Assembly (NCBI GenBank): GCA_023250775.1
Contig: JAHFAA010000177.1
Span: 1 to 7,503, forward strand
Origin: Bdellovibrionales bacterium
GTDB lineage: Bacteria > Bdellovibrionota > Bacteriovoracia > Bacteriovoracales > Bacteriovoracaceae
Direction of reading: 5' to 3'
DNA length: 7,503 nt
Shown here: positions 1-6,090 of the stretch, in pieces
Numbering within the stretch: position 1 is the first letter of the stretch
How the letters are laid out: each line of letters starts with the position of its first letter
Notes under the pieces: model-generated
Told to the model about the DNA's origin: nothing
What the model saw: only the letters and a program-made list of their open reading frames with translations
Database searches by the model: none
Position numbers and translations under genes: made by a program

Positions 1-54
1 TGTGACAAGATAAAAACTTAGACAATGACGATAAACAATTCAGAGGTTGATCTT

Positions 55-2616
55 TTAGATTTTCCTAGCGGACAACTTAAGGGCCTTAATAAGGTCACTT
101 TTCTGAAATGGCTTATCAATGTGCCCATCGGCATGTTTCTTTAATAAGGCACTCCGTTCAGGAGTTAACTCAGAAAGAATTCCGCCAGTGATAATGAAAA
201 ACTTTGTCTTACGCGCCAGATTGTCGGATTTTACTTTAGAAAGTAACTCATCTCCGTGCATTTTGGGCATTTGCAGATCCGTAAACACATAATCAAAATT
301 TTGTTTCAAAATCATTTGATAAGCGTCCTCACCATTTTCGGCCTCTGCGACGTCAAGCCCCATGGAAGTTAAATACGTGTTCAGAATTTCCCTCATGTCA
401 GCTTCATCGTCAACAATGAGGACGCTTCCTGAAAATCTACAATCGGCCTCTAATGAAGAAGATTTCTCATCGACAGCTCTTGATTTTTGACCTCTCGGAA
501 AAATAACCTTAAACGTCGTCCCGACATTTTCCTCGCTCACCACACTGATCGATCCACCAAAGTCCTCAATAATAGTGTGACTTATGGAAAGGCCAAGGCC
601 TGTTCCTTTTCCTGGGGCCTTGGTGGTAAAAAAAGGATCAAAGATTTGTGCGATCAGATGCTTTGGAATGCCTATCCCATTATCAGAAACGGTTATCACT
701 AAAGAATCATTTTGATCACTCGTCGCAATTGTAATTGTTGGATTACAGCGGCCACTCAAGGCATCCTTTGCATTGCCAACAAGATTCATCACAACTTGAT
801 GCAGTTTCCCCATGTTGGCGTGTAAGAAAGAATGTTGTGCATTCAGGTGTGTTTCTATCTTAATATTTTCTTTTTCATACATGCCTTGCAGAATGGACAA
901 GGTTTCCTTAATGCATAAATGCATATCCACATCTTCAATATTTTCGCTATCCTGCCTTGCATAGATCCTCAATCCATTGACAATATTTGCGATTCTCATG
1001 GTGGCATCGTGAATTTTTTGGATGGAGATAAAATCATCTTGCTCAAGATGATGTGAAAATTTAGTTTTCATTCTTTCCGCATGGCCTAAAATGATCGCCA
1101 GAGGGTTATTAATCTCATGGGCGACACCCGCGGCCAGCGTACCGATTGAGGCCAATTTAGAAGAGTGAATGAGCTGGGCCTGCATTTCAACTTTCTCTTT
1201 TTCTCGATCACGGATGATTTGCTCACTTCTTTTTTGCTCAAATTCGCTCCAAACTGAATTCAGCAAGAGGGAAAGTTGCAGAACATCTTGTTCGTCATAA
1301 TCCTTCTCTTTATTGGCAACACCGATAACCGCAACAATTTGCCCGTGACTAAAAACAGGAACAGAGAGGAAATTAAAAAGTTTTGCATGCCCTTCGGGAT
1401 AACCTTTTTTTTGTGGATTTGGGGCACTGAAATTATTAACCATGATGGGTTTTCTCTGCCGAACAACCTCTCCCCAGATCCCCGTTTTATCCAGCTCATA
1501 TTGTGTTTGAGGATTAACGACAGAACATTCCTTCATGACACCTTTCGACCAGGTATTTAATGTGAATAATCTAGCTGTCTCATCATAAAAATAGATGTAA
1601 CCAATTTTGCTTTCAGTCAGTTTAATCGCCTCCTCTTGTGCATGGTCAAGCCAGGCCTGCACTGATTCAGTTTTGTACTGAAGAAGATGCAGCAAACTTT
1701 GTAAGCAAAGTCTGTTCTTTTCCACTTCTTTGAGACGATCCTGCAAAAGAGAATGGTTTCTCTGCGATTCCGCATTGGCCTTATCAAGCTCTCCACCGAT
1801 ATTTTTAGAAAGTAAATGTACGAGGAAAGGAACAAGAATGATCGCGGTCAAAGTGGTTAAGGCAGAAAATGTGGCCTCGTGAATGCCGGTGCTTTTGGCA
1901 ATTCTATAAGACAGGACATCGGAAAAAAAAAGGAAAGACAAAATTGAAGGAAGGATCCAGCGCATTAAAACGCTGTAGGAACTTTGCCCCATAAGCAAAC
2001 TCACCGGCCAAATTCCTGGTCCGATAGTATAGATGATGCCAAAACTTACAAATAAGAAACTTATCGCGGTAGGTAAAGCGACGGGGATGATGGCACTTCC
2101 ATATAAAAATGGCGCTCCAAATGCATAGCCGATGAGCAGGACGATGCTTATCAGAAGTAAGAGCACATTGATGATCGATGCCAGTCGCTTTTTCTGAAAG
2201 GATAACGCTAGAAAAATGATGCCAAATAAGACAAAAGCAAACGCCGTTATGGGTGACATCTTCCCAACAGGAATTGCTTCAATAATACCGTTTGAGGCAA
2301 AGATCCATCCATCAACATGTGTGTTGAGATGGAAAAAATAGTCCGCCAGGAGAAAACCAGAGAAGAAAAAAACTACCCCGCTCAAGCTTCTGAAAATCCA
2401 ACTCTGAACGCGTTCCTTAAATTCTAAAGCGCTCACCACCAGGCAAGTACCAATGATGATAAAAATAAAGGCCGAGTTGGGTGCCATGGGAATATAGTGA
2501 GAACTTCCGGCCAAAGTGCGCACATTTCCAAAGGCCCATGAAATTAGATTGGCGCAGCCACTCAGAATGACGAGGATACCACAAATGAAGTTATTTTTTT
2601 TCAATAATTTAAGCAT
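55..2616 (-). CDS. Membrane-bound hybrid histidine kinase (8 TM, GAF, HisKA, HATPase, receiver)
   Basis: This is an inner-membrane sensor kinase that should autophosphorylate on His and pass phosphate to its own C-terminal receiver. Counting from the ATG at 2616 (853 aa), about eight hydrophobic segments lie at residues 10-30, 48-66, 75-95, 121-139, 146-168, 172-197, 216-233 and 247-269. A probable coiled coil (275-305) and a GAF-like domain (about 305-457) follow. The HisKA motif AAGVAHEINNP places the phospho-acceptor at H500. The ATPase shows an N-box (HQVVMNLVGNAKDAL, 606-620), G1 DNGIGIP (645-651), F-box FDPFFTTK and G2 GKGTGLGLS. The receiver (730-853) has the acidic pair D736/D737, phospho-acceptor D780 (FTDLQMP) and K835 (DKPF). 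No output domain follows, so a separate partner is expected. A TTG at 2619 is directly in frame before the ATG. The start overlaps the aminopeptidase stop and I see no strong Shine-Dalgarno, which suggests coupled translation. The ligand is unknown. Confidence 0.95.
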   Translation of the reverse strand: MLKLLKKNNFICGILVILSGCANLISWAFGNVRTLAGSSHYIPMAPNSAFIFIIIGTCLVVSALEFKERVQSWIFRSLSGVVFFFSGFLLADYFFHLNTHVDGWIFASNGIIEAIPVGKMSPITAFAFVLFGIIFLALSFQKKRLASIINVLLLLISIVLLIGYAFGAPFLYGSAIIPVALPTAISFLFVSFGIIYTIGPGIWPVSLLMGQSSYSVLMRWILPSILSFLFFSDVLSYRIAKSTGIHEATFSALTTLTAIILVPFLVHLLSKNIGGELDKANAESQRNHSLLQDRLKEVEKNRLCLQSLLHLLQYKTESVQAWLDHAQEEAIKLTESKIGYIYFYDETARLFTLNTWSKGVMKECSVVNPQTQYELDKTGIWGEVVRQRKPIMVNNFSAPNPQKKGYPEGHAKLFNFLSVPVFSHGQIVAVIGVANKEKDYDEQDVLQLSLLLNSVWSEFEQKRSEQIIRDREKEKVEMQAQLIHSSKLASIGTLAAGVAHEINNPLAIILGHAERMKTKFSHHLEQDDFISIQKIHDATMRIANIVNGLRIYARQDSENIEDVDMHLCIKETLSILQGMYEKENIKIETHLNAQHSFLHANMGKLHQVVMNLVGNAKDALSGRCNPTITIATSDQNDSLVITVSDNGIGIPKHLIAQIFDPFFTTKAPGKGTGLGLSISHTIIEDFGGSISVVSEENVGTTFKVIFPRGQKSRAVDEKSSSLEADCRFSGSVLIVDDEADMREILNTYLTSMGLDVAEAENGEDAYQMILKQNFDYVFTDLQMPKMHGDELLSKVKSDNLARKTKFFIITGGILSELTPERSALLKKHADGHIDKPFQKSDLIKALKLSARKI

Positions 2617-3695
2617 CAATAGGCCGTAAAATTCGCGACGGTTTTCTGATCCAGCTTTCGAACGAGATTTCTGACCAAGTCCAAGGTAGCTTGATAATCA
2701 TTCATATCAATAATTCCGACGTGGCCGTGGGCATATCTGACAGGAACACCAAAAACGATGGTTGGAACTCCGATCTTGCTCAGGTGAATGGCCTTGGCGT
2801 CAGTTCCTCCGCTGGTGCGAATGGCAATCTGATGCTGAATCTTTTTTTTCACGGCCGTATCAACCACCAAATCACACAGCTTTTTATTCATAATTGCGGT
2901 CGGGTCATAGAAACGAACTTGAGGGCCCATGCCCATGGCACATTGGGCGTCTTCTTTGCTGAATCCTGGAGTGTCATCGGCCGGTGGGCCTTCTAAGATG
3001 AGAGCGATATCGGGAACGACAAGTCTTGCGGTGGTTTCGGCCCCTCTGATCCCAACCTCTTCTTGAACTGTTCCGGCACCAATCAATTCGCAGCCAAGTT
3101 TTTCTTTAGATAAAAGCTTCATGGTCTCAATCATTAGGGCGACACCGACACGATCATCGAAGGCCTTGTTCATAATCAGATTTTTGTGTTTCATTTGTTC
3201 GAATTCAGTCTTGGGAATAATGGGATCGCCTAAATTAATCCCAAAAAGCTCCACAACTTCTTTTTTATTTTTTGCCCCGATATCAATAAAGATTTCTTTC
3301 AGCGGCAGAACTCGATTCCTCTCGGTCTCAGAAAGATGATGCTTTGGCTTGGCGCCAATGACTCCCGTAACATCACCTTTTTTACCACGGATAATCATTT
3401 TTTGGGCAAGCAAAGTATGCTCCCACCATCCGCCAAGATTTTGCATTTTTAGAAAACCATCGCTGGTGATATTTTGCACCAAAAAGCCAATTTCATCCAT
3501 ATGACCGGCAAGCAAGACCTTGGGCACTTTCCCTTTCGGGACCTTTTTATAATTGCAGATTACGCTGCCCATTTTATCAAAAGAAAAGTTACAAATGTCA
3601 TTTAGATTTTTTTTTACCAATTCGCGAACATCATCCTCAAAACCGGAAGGGCCGAAGGCGGTGGTTAGCTCTGAAAGAAGCTCAAGTGAATTCAT
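2616..3695 (-). CDS. M42 family metallo-aminopeptidase (TET/FrvX-like)
   Basis: This is a cytosolic di-metal aminopeptidase that trims peptides, and members of the family usually assemble as dodecameric tetrahedra. The 359-aa product has family-typical length and no signal peptide. Expected M42 residues are all visible: H65 and D67 in AGHMDEIG, the bridging Asp in AFDDRVG (180/181), the catalytic and ligand pair E212/E213 in VQEEVG, an acidic ligand E235 in ILEGPPADDTPG, and H323 in RYAHGH. The numbering and motifs agree with what I recall of archaeal TET peptidases. I chose the ATG at 3695 because GTGGAGG lies 4 nt upstream; an in-frame ATG at 3719 would add eight residues that read through this Shine-Dalgarno. 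The TGA overlaps the kinase ATG by one base. Substrate preference (acidic, hydrophobic or lysyl) cannot be read from the sequence, so older labels such as glutamyl aminopeptidase or endoglucanase should not be transferred. Confidence 0.95.
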   Translation of the reverse strand: MNSLELLSELTTAFGPSGFEDDVRELVKKNLNDICNFSFDKMGSVICNYKKVPKGKVPKVLLAGHMDEIGFLVQNITSDGFLKMQNLGGWWEHTLLAQKMIIRGKKGDVTGVIGAKPKHHLSETERNRVLPLKEIFIDIGAKNKKEVVELFGINLGDPIIPKTEFEQMKHKNLIMNKAFDDRVGVALMIETMKLLSKEKLGCELIGAGTVQEEVGIRGAETTARLVVPDIALILEGPPADDTPGFSKEDAQCAMGMGPQVRFYDPTAIMNKKLCDLVVDTAVKKKIQHQIAIRTSGGTDAKAIHLSKIGVPTIVFGVPVRYAHGHVGIIDMNDYQATLDLVRNLVRKLDQKTVANFTAY

Positions 3696-3699
3696 AATT

Positions 3700-3704
3700 C
3701 CTCC
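3700..3704 (-). promoter_or_regulatory. Ribosome binding site of the M42 aminopeptidase
   Basis: GGAGG on the minus strand, 4 nt before the ATG at 3695. It decides the start: the longer reading from 3719 would place this motif inside the coding sequence. Confidence 0.8.
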
Positions 3705-3768
3705 ACATAATTCATCCAAGATAAGAAGAATATTCTATGCTGTGAGATTTCTAAAAGGTACTCTTTTG

Positions 3769-3790
3769 TTCCTTTTGATCAGAAAAGGAA
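3769..3790. repeat. Inverted repeat, 8-bp arms with 6-bp spacer
   Basis: Arm TTCCTTTT (3769-3776), spacer GATCAG, arm AAAAGGAA (3783-3790); the arms are perfectly complementary. A third copy of AAAAGG lies at 3753-3758, so CCTTTT (3771-3776) could pair with either AAAAGG copy, giving two mutually exclusive hairpins in RNA. The repeat sits 74 bp upstream of the aminopeptidase ATG and about 70 bp upstream of the TTGACA box of the protease gene. It could be an operator or a leader-RNA structure. No regulator family can be named from this sequence. Confidence 0.5.
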
Positions 3791-3798
3791 TCACCTAT

Positions 3799-3817
3799 CC
3801 CCCCCCGGCCGCGCCGG
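3799..3817. other. C8 homopolymer and GC-rich hairpin in the divergent control region
   Basis: Eight consecutive C (3799-3806) run into CCGGC-CGC-GCCGG (3805-3817), a 5-bp perfect stem with a 3-nt loop. GC richness continues to about 3829 (GGAAGGCCCTCGGC). The block stands out sharply from the AT-rich DNA on both sides. It lies between the divergent aminopeptidase and protease genes, outside any gene I accept. It could be a slippage-prone tract, a protein-binding site, or a remnant of a small repeat element. Only one copy is present in the window. Confidence 0.5.
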
Positions 3818-3860
3818 AAGGCCCTCGGCATTCAGTGAAAAAATATTCAGCTCCAACGAA

Positions 3861-3889
3861 TTGACATATTCCTGCAATCCACCTAGAGA
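3861..3889 (+). promoter_or_regulatory. Candidate sigma-70 promoter of the C1 protease
   Basis: A perfect -35 box TTGACA (3861-3866), a 17-bp spacer and a weak -10 TAGAGA (3884-3889, 3 of 6 matches). Transcription would begin near 3896, at or next to the ATG at 3897, giving an almost leaderless mRNA. That fits the lack of a clear Shine-Dalgarno before this gene. The weak -10 keeps confidence modest; the TTGACA could be a chance match or the real -10 could lie elsewhere. Confidence 0.4.
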
Positions 3890-3896
3890 TGAGTGC

Positions 3897-5495
3897 ATGA
3901 AAAATATAACAAAAATACTTGCCTTTGTTTTAGGACTCCTCCCTCTTTTTGCCCACGCAGGTCTGCCTGATAACGCCTATAACTCAGCGGCCGATCCCTT
4001 GCCCGCAGGCGCCAGAGAAGTTAGCGCAAAAGACTGGGCGGTTCTTGTGCGCCGACCTGGATTTGTCCAGGTAAACCAGCTCTCCCGCAATACCCAGCTC
4101 GCAACGGCGGAAAAACAACTGTCCCAGGATGTCAGTGATATCAGACAGGCCGAAAAACTTCGTGGCGTGAAACTCATGCCCGCGGAGGTTACTCCCGACG
4201 AGATGACCCGTGCTCAAGTCGACGGCAACTGGCTTCACACCGTTCAGCTCAAGGAAAATAAACGACAATTCACGCTGATGGGTGGGCGCTGGAGTAAGCA
4301 TGCTGTCGCCACGGCGATACGGACCGTCGGCACACGCCAGAATCAACTTCAGATGTACGAACGTTTTTATCGAAATTTAGATCCAAAGATGATCGACAGA
4401 CTTAAATTAATTAATCCCGATCTTATCAAAAAGAATCCCGAGCAGTTTCCCGACGCTGCAATTTTCAAATTGAACCATCGTTTTGTGGAAAATGTGCACG
4501 AATTAGTCGACATATACAATAGTCCTTGGGCGCAGGTCTTCGCTTCAAAATGTGAAGGCAATATTGGCCAAGGAACACGCGGAGATGAATTTGGAAACAG
4601 CGGTTTTTGTCGTTTTAGTAGTGACGGGATCTATTCCAATTTTGCTTTCCCAATGCAACGTGATCTGACTTGTGTGAAGGACCAGGATAATCGTGGAAGC
4701 TGTACTTCCTTCGCAATCACAGCGGACCTGGAGTACCAAGTTCACAAAAAATCCGGCCAATTTGTAAACCTCTCTGAACAAGCGCTCTATAATCAAACAA
4801 AACTAATCTGGTTTCGCGATGACTTTCAAGATGGTGCCTGGCCAACTGACATTCTGACTCAAATGGAAACATCTCAGTGGCCCCAACCTTTTGAGAATCA
4901 ATGGGACTACAATCCATCGCATTCGCGTGTTGCCACCATGGTGGCAAACAATCCATACCGTGTTGCCAGCTATTCCAATTCCTGTGACTCATACACGCAA
5001 ACATGCTCAGACACCACTCATCAAGGTCTCATGTACTGTACAGTCCAAGCAGAAGTCCGTTATTGCGGATATATTCCACCAAATATCAACCCTGGAAGTG
5101 CAGGTTATCGCGTGGGCGGCCATGGTCAAGTTTGGGACCCAGCGGATGTCGACACTTCACTCTCCATGATGATGTTGTCTCTGGTATTCAAAAATCCCAT
5201 CATCTGGAGCTTCAATGTCAATTATGGCTGGGACACTATCGACGATGCTGGCTTCGTTAAATATTACAGAGGCCAACCCTCGCGTGGCGCCCATGCTACG
5301 CTCATTGTCGGGTACATTACCAACGCGACCTTAGCGCGCATAATGCCTCATGCCCCGCAGGCAGGAACAGAAGGATACTTCATCGTAAAAAATTCCTGGA
5401 GCAATTGCTTCGGCGACGGTGGATATGCCTATGTGCCTTATGATTACGTCAAGGCCTACACACTCGAAGCAAGCGTCATTCCAGGTATTCAGTAA
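3897..5495 (+). CDS. Exported papain-family (C1) cysteine protease with Cys-rich insertion
   Basis: This is a secreted or periplasmic endopeptidase of the papain fold, 532 aa. The N-terminus is a Sec signal peptide: MKN, a hydrophobic core and AHA-GLP with likely cleavage after A21. Residues 22 to about 245 show no motif I know and may act as a propeptide. The catalytic domain has oxyanion Q263 and nucleophile C269 (DQDNRGSCTSFA), H466 (GAHATLIVGY) and N499 (VKNSWSNCFGDGGY). The Trp after Cys in papain is Thr here, which to my knowledge is common in bacterial members. Eight further cysteines (219, 238, 259, 363, 370, 381, 390, 504) suggest up to four disulfides and an exported, oxidised protein. 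Four of these fall in an insertion at about 355-410. I chose the ATG at 3897 because the alternative TTG at 3861 would add 12 hydrophilic residues before the signal peptide and overlaps the TTGACA box. No strong Shine-Dalgarno is seen. Confidence 0.93.
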   Translation: MKNITKILAFVLGLLPLFAHAGLPDNAYNSAADPLPAGAREVSAKDWAVLVRRPGFVQVNQLSRNTQLATAEKQLSQDVSDIRQAEKLRGVKLMPAEVTPDEMTRAQVDGNWLHTVQLKENKRQFTLMGGRWSKHAVATAIRTVGTRQNQLQMYERFYRNLDPKMIDRLKLINPDLIKKNPEQFPDAAIFKLNHRFVENVHELVDIYNSPWAQVFASKCEGNIGQGTRGDEFGNSGFCRFSSDGIYSNFAFPMQRDLTCVKDQDNRGSCTSFAITADLEYQVHKKSGQFVNLSEQALYNQTKLIWFRDDFQDGAWPTDILTQMETSQWPQPFENQWDYNPSHSRVATMVANNPYRVASYSNSCDSYTQTCSDTTHQGLMYCTVQAEVRYCGYIPPNINPGSAGYRVGGHGQVWDPADVDTSLSMMMLSLVFKNPIIWSFNVNYGWDTIDDAGFVKYYRGQPSRGAHATLIVGYITNATLARIMPHAPQAGTEGYFIVKNSWSNCFGDGGYAYVPYDYVKAYTLEASVIPGIQ

Positions 5496-5533
5496 CAAAA
5501 CACCGCGACTCTTCATCTTAAAAGAATCGCGGT
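5494..5533 (-). terminator. Rho-independent terminator, minus strand (possibly shared by convergent genes)
   Basis: Arms ACCGCGACTCTT (5502-5513) and AAGAATCGCGGT (5522-5533) pair over 12 positions around an 8-nt loop. The single imperfect position is C/A in plus-strand RNA but a G-U wobble in minus-strand RNA, so the stem is better on the minus strand. On that strand it is followed by GTTTTGTT (5501-5494), while the plus-strand side lacks a clear U-run. The stop codon of the 94-codon minus ORF lies within the loop. The hairpin starts 7 nt after the protease stop, so it may also help end that transcript. Confidence 0.75.
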
Positions 5534-5802
5534 GGAAGTTTGTCATGACTCCGCTCTTGCCTCTTCTCCGTCGGATTAATGTAGTCAAACTTGGTCGGCG
5601 AGTGCCGGTAGATGACAACACAATGCCCGAGCATCAGCACGAAAACCTCTTTCCCAAGCGAAACACTTCCTTCGATAAAGAGTTGAAACAGCTTGTAGAA
5701 AGCGTGAGTCGCCTCGAGTATCGAGCTAAAAAAACGCTCTAGCTCAAAGCTAAAAGTTGTTAATGTCTTTGTCTTATCCATAAAATCCTCATACGTTTTC
5801 AT
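5518..5802 (-). CDS. Small hypothetical protein, 94 aa
   Basis: I do not recognise this protein. It begins MKTYEDFMDKTKTL. Residues 1-50 look largely helical and amphipathic, rich in Phe (FELERFF, FYKLFQLF). A short hydrophobic stretch VFVLMLGHCVVIY follows, too brief and interrupted to call a membrane helix with confidence. The tail is charged (PTEKRQERSHDK) and ends LPPRFF. There is no signal peptide. I chose the ATG at 5802 because AGGAG (5816-5812) lies 9 nt upstream; an in-frame ATG at 5829 lies upstream of that site. The stop sits inside the loop of a terminator whose U-tract is on the same strand, which supports transcription in this direction. The gene lies 133 nt downstream of the 24-codon ORF, probably on the same transcript. 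An overlapping plus-strand frame (5419-5742) runs through the protease end and has no comparable signals. Confidence 0.6.
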   Translation of the reverse strand: MKTYEDFMDKTKTLTTFSFELERFFSSILEATHAFYKLFQLFIEGSVSLGKEVFVLMLGHCVVIYRHSPTKFDYINPTEKRQERSHDKLPPRFF

Positions 5803-5830
5803 AGGACCAATCTCCTGAAAGATCGGCACT

Positions 5831-5845
5831 ACGATTTCAAATCGT
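5831..5845. repeat. Perfect 15-bp palindrome (7-1-7) upstream of the 94-aa ORF
   Basis: ACGATTT-C-AAATCGT is a complete palindrome with one central base. It lies 28 bp upstream of the ATG at 5802 and 14 bp from its Shine-Dalgarno, inside the presumed leader between the two small ORFs. This shape is typical of a dimeric repressor operator. As RNA it could form only a 5-bp stem with a 5-nt loop. A second small inverted repeat (GCGAA 5854-5858, TTCGC 5871-5875) lies next to it. Confidence 0.5.
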
Positions 5846-5935
5846 TTACATCCGCGAAATAAAAATAAAATTCGCCGTCAATGCTTAAATGTGTTTTCTA
5901 AATTTCTATTTTTTTTTAACTACGGACCTGAACTG

Positions 5936-6010
5936 CTAGGACAGGCGTGATAGACAAGAGGCCACCACGTTTGTGACAACTGCACAGGTCGCAATATTTG
6001 TCTTATTCAT
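5936..6010 (-). CDS. 24-residue peptide with lipobox-like motif
   Basis: This ORF is too short for routine gene calling, but it has the best expression signals in the window: AGGAGGT ends 5 nt before the ATG, and a near-consensus sigma-70 promoter lies about 40 bp upstream. The product starts MNK, continues with an uncharged, moderately hydrophobic core (residues 4-18, with C9) and contains VVASC with C19, followed by LSRLS and TAG. V-A-S-C fits the bacterial lipobox, so it can be read as a minimal lipoprotein precursor with a 6-residue mature lipopeptide. The core holds several Thr and Asn, so the signal-peptide reading is not certain. It has no runs of one amino acid, which argues against a classical attenuation leader. 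Alternatives are a type I toxin-like peptide, a translated leader controlling the 94-aa gene, or the intact start of a gene broken by a frameshift; both other frames stay open for 25 or more codons here. Confidence 0.6.
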   Translation of the reverse strand: MNKTNIATCAVVTNVVASCLSRLS

Positions 6011-6015
6011 GGGAA

Positions 6016-6022
6016 ACCTCCT
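6016..6022 (-). promoter_or_regulatory. Consensus Shine-Dalgarno of the 24-codon ORF
   Basis: AGGAGGT on the minus strand (GAGGAGGT including the preceding base), with 5 nt to the ATG at 6010. This is the full anti-16S complement, stronger than the site of any other gene in the window, and it is the main reason to treat the very short ORF as translated. Confidence 0.8.
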
Positions 6023-6049
6023 CGGTACACTAAGAAACAGACTTTTTTC

Positions 6050-6077
6050 ATAATAACGATTATTTAAAATATGTCAA
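6050..6077 (-). promoter_or_regulatory. Near-consensus sigma-70 promoter of the small-peptide unit
   Basis: On the minus strand, TTGACA (6077-6072, 6 of 6), a 16-bp spacer and TATTAT (6055-6050, 5 of 6). The DNA just upstream is an A/T tract (AAAAATAATTTTTTT) resembling an UP element. Predicted transcription start is near 6043, giving a leader of about 33 nt before the ATG at 6010. The -35 begins 13 bp after the hydrolase stop codon, and no convincing terminator separates them, so some readthrough from the hydrolase operon is possible. Confidence 0.8.
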
Positions 6078-6090
6078 CTCTACAAAAAAA

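Noticed and set aside
1..54. Terminator or partial gene beyond the kinase stop
   Set aside because: Only short imperfect repeats (GACAA/TTGTC) are present and no hairpin with a U-run or supported frame is seen in the available 54 bases.
3696..3740. Promoter for the aminopeptidase (TAGAAT at 3737-3732)
   Set aside because: The -10-like hexamer is good (5 of 6), but no acceptable -35 lies 16-18 bp upstream, so I do not list it as a feature.
3553..3864. Plus-strand open frame across the aminopeptidase start and divergent region
   Set aside because: Antisense to conserved M42 coding sequence, with low-complexity Pro/Ala translation from the GC block and no initiation signals.
5419..5742. Plus-strand open frame of 107 codons overlapping the protease end
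   Set aside because: It overlaps the well-supported protease in another frame, has no Shine-Dalgarno, and passes through the terminator hairpin; it mirrors the minus-strand ORF.
5957..6052. Plus-strand hydrophobic ORF antisense to the 24-codon peptide, starting with GTG near 5972 and resembling a type I toxin
   Set aside because: Its only ribosome-site candidate (AAGAGG) is about 11 nt from a GTG, and no plus-strand promoter is evident, while strong promoter and Shine-Dalgarno signals are on the minus strand.
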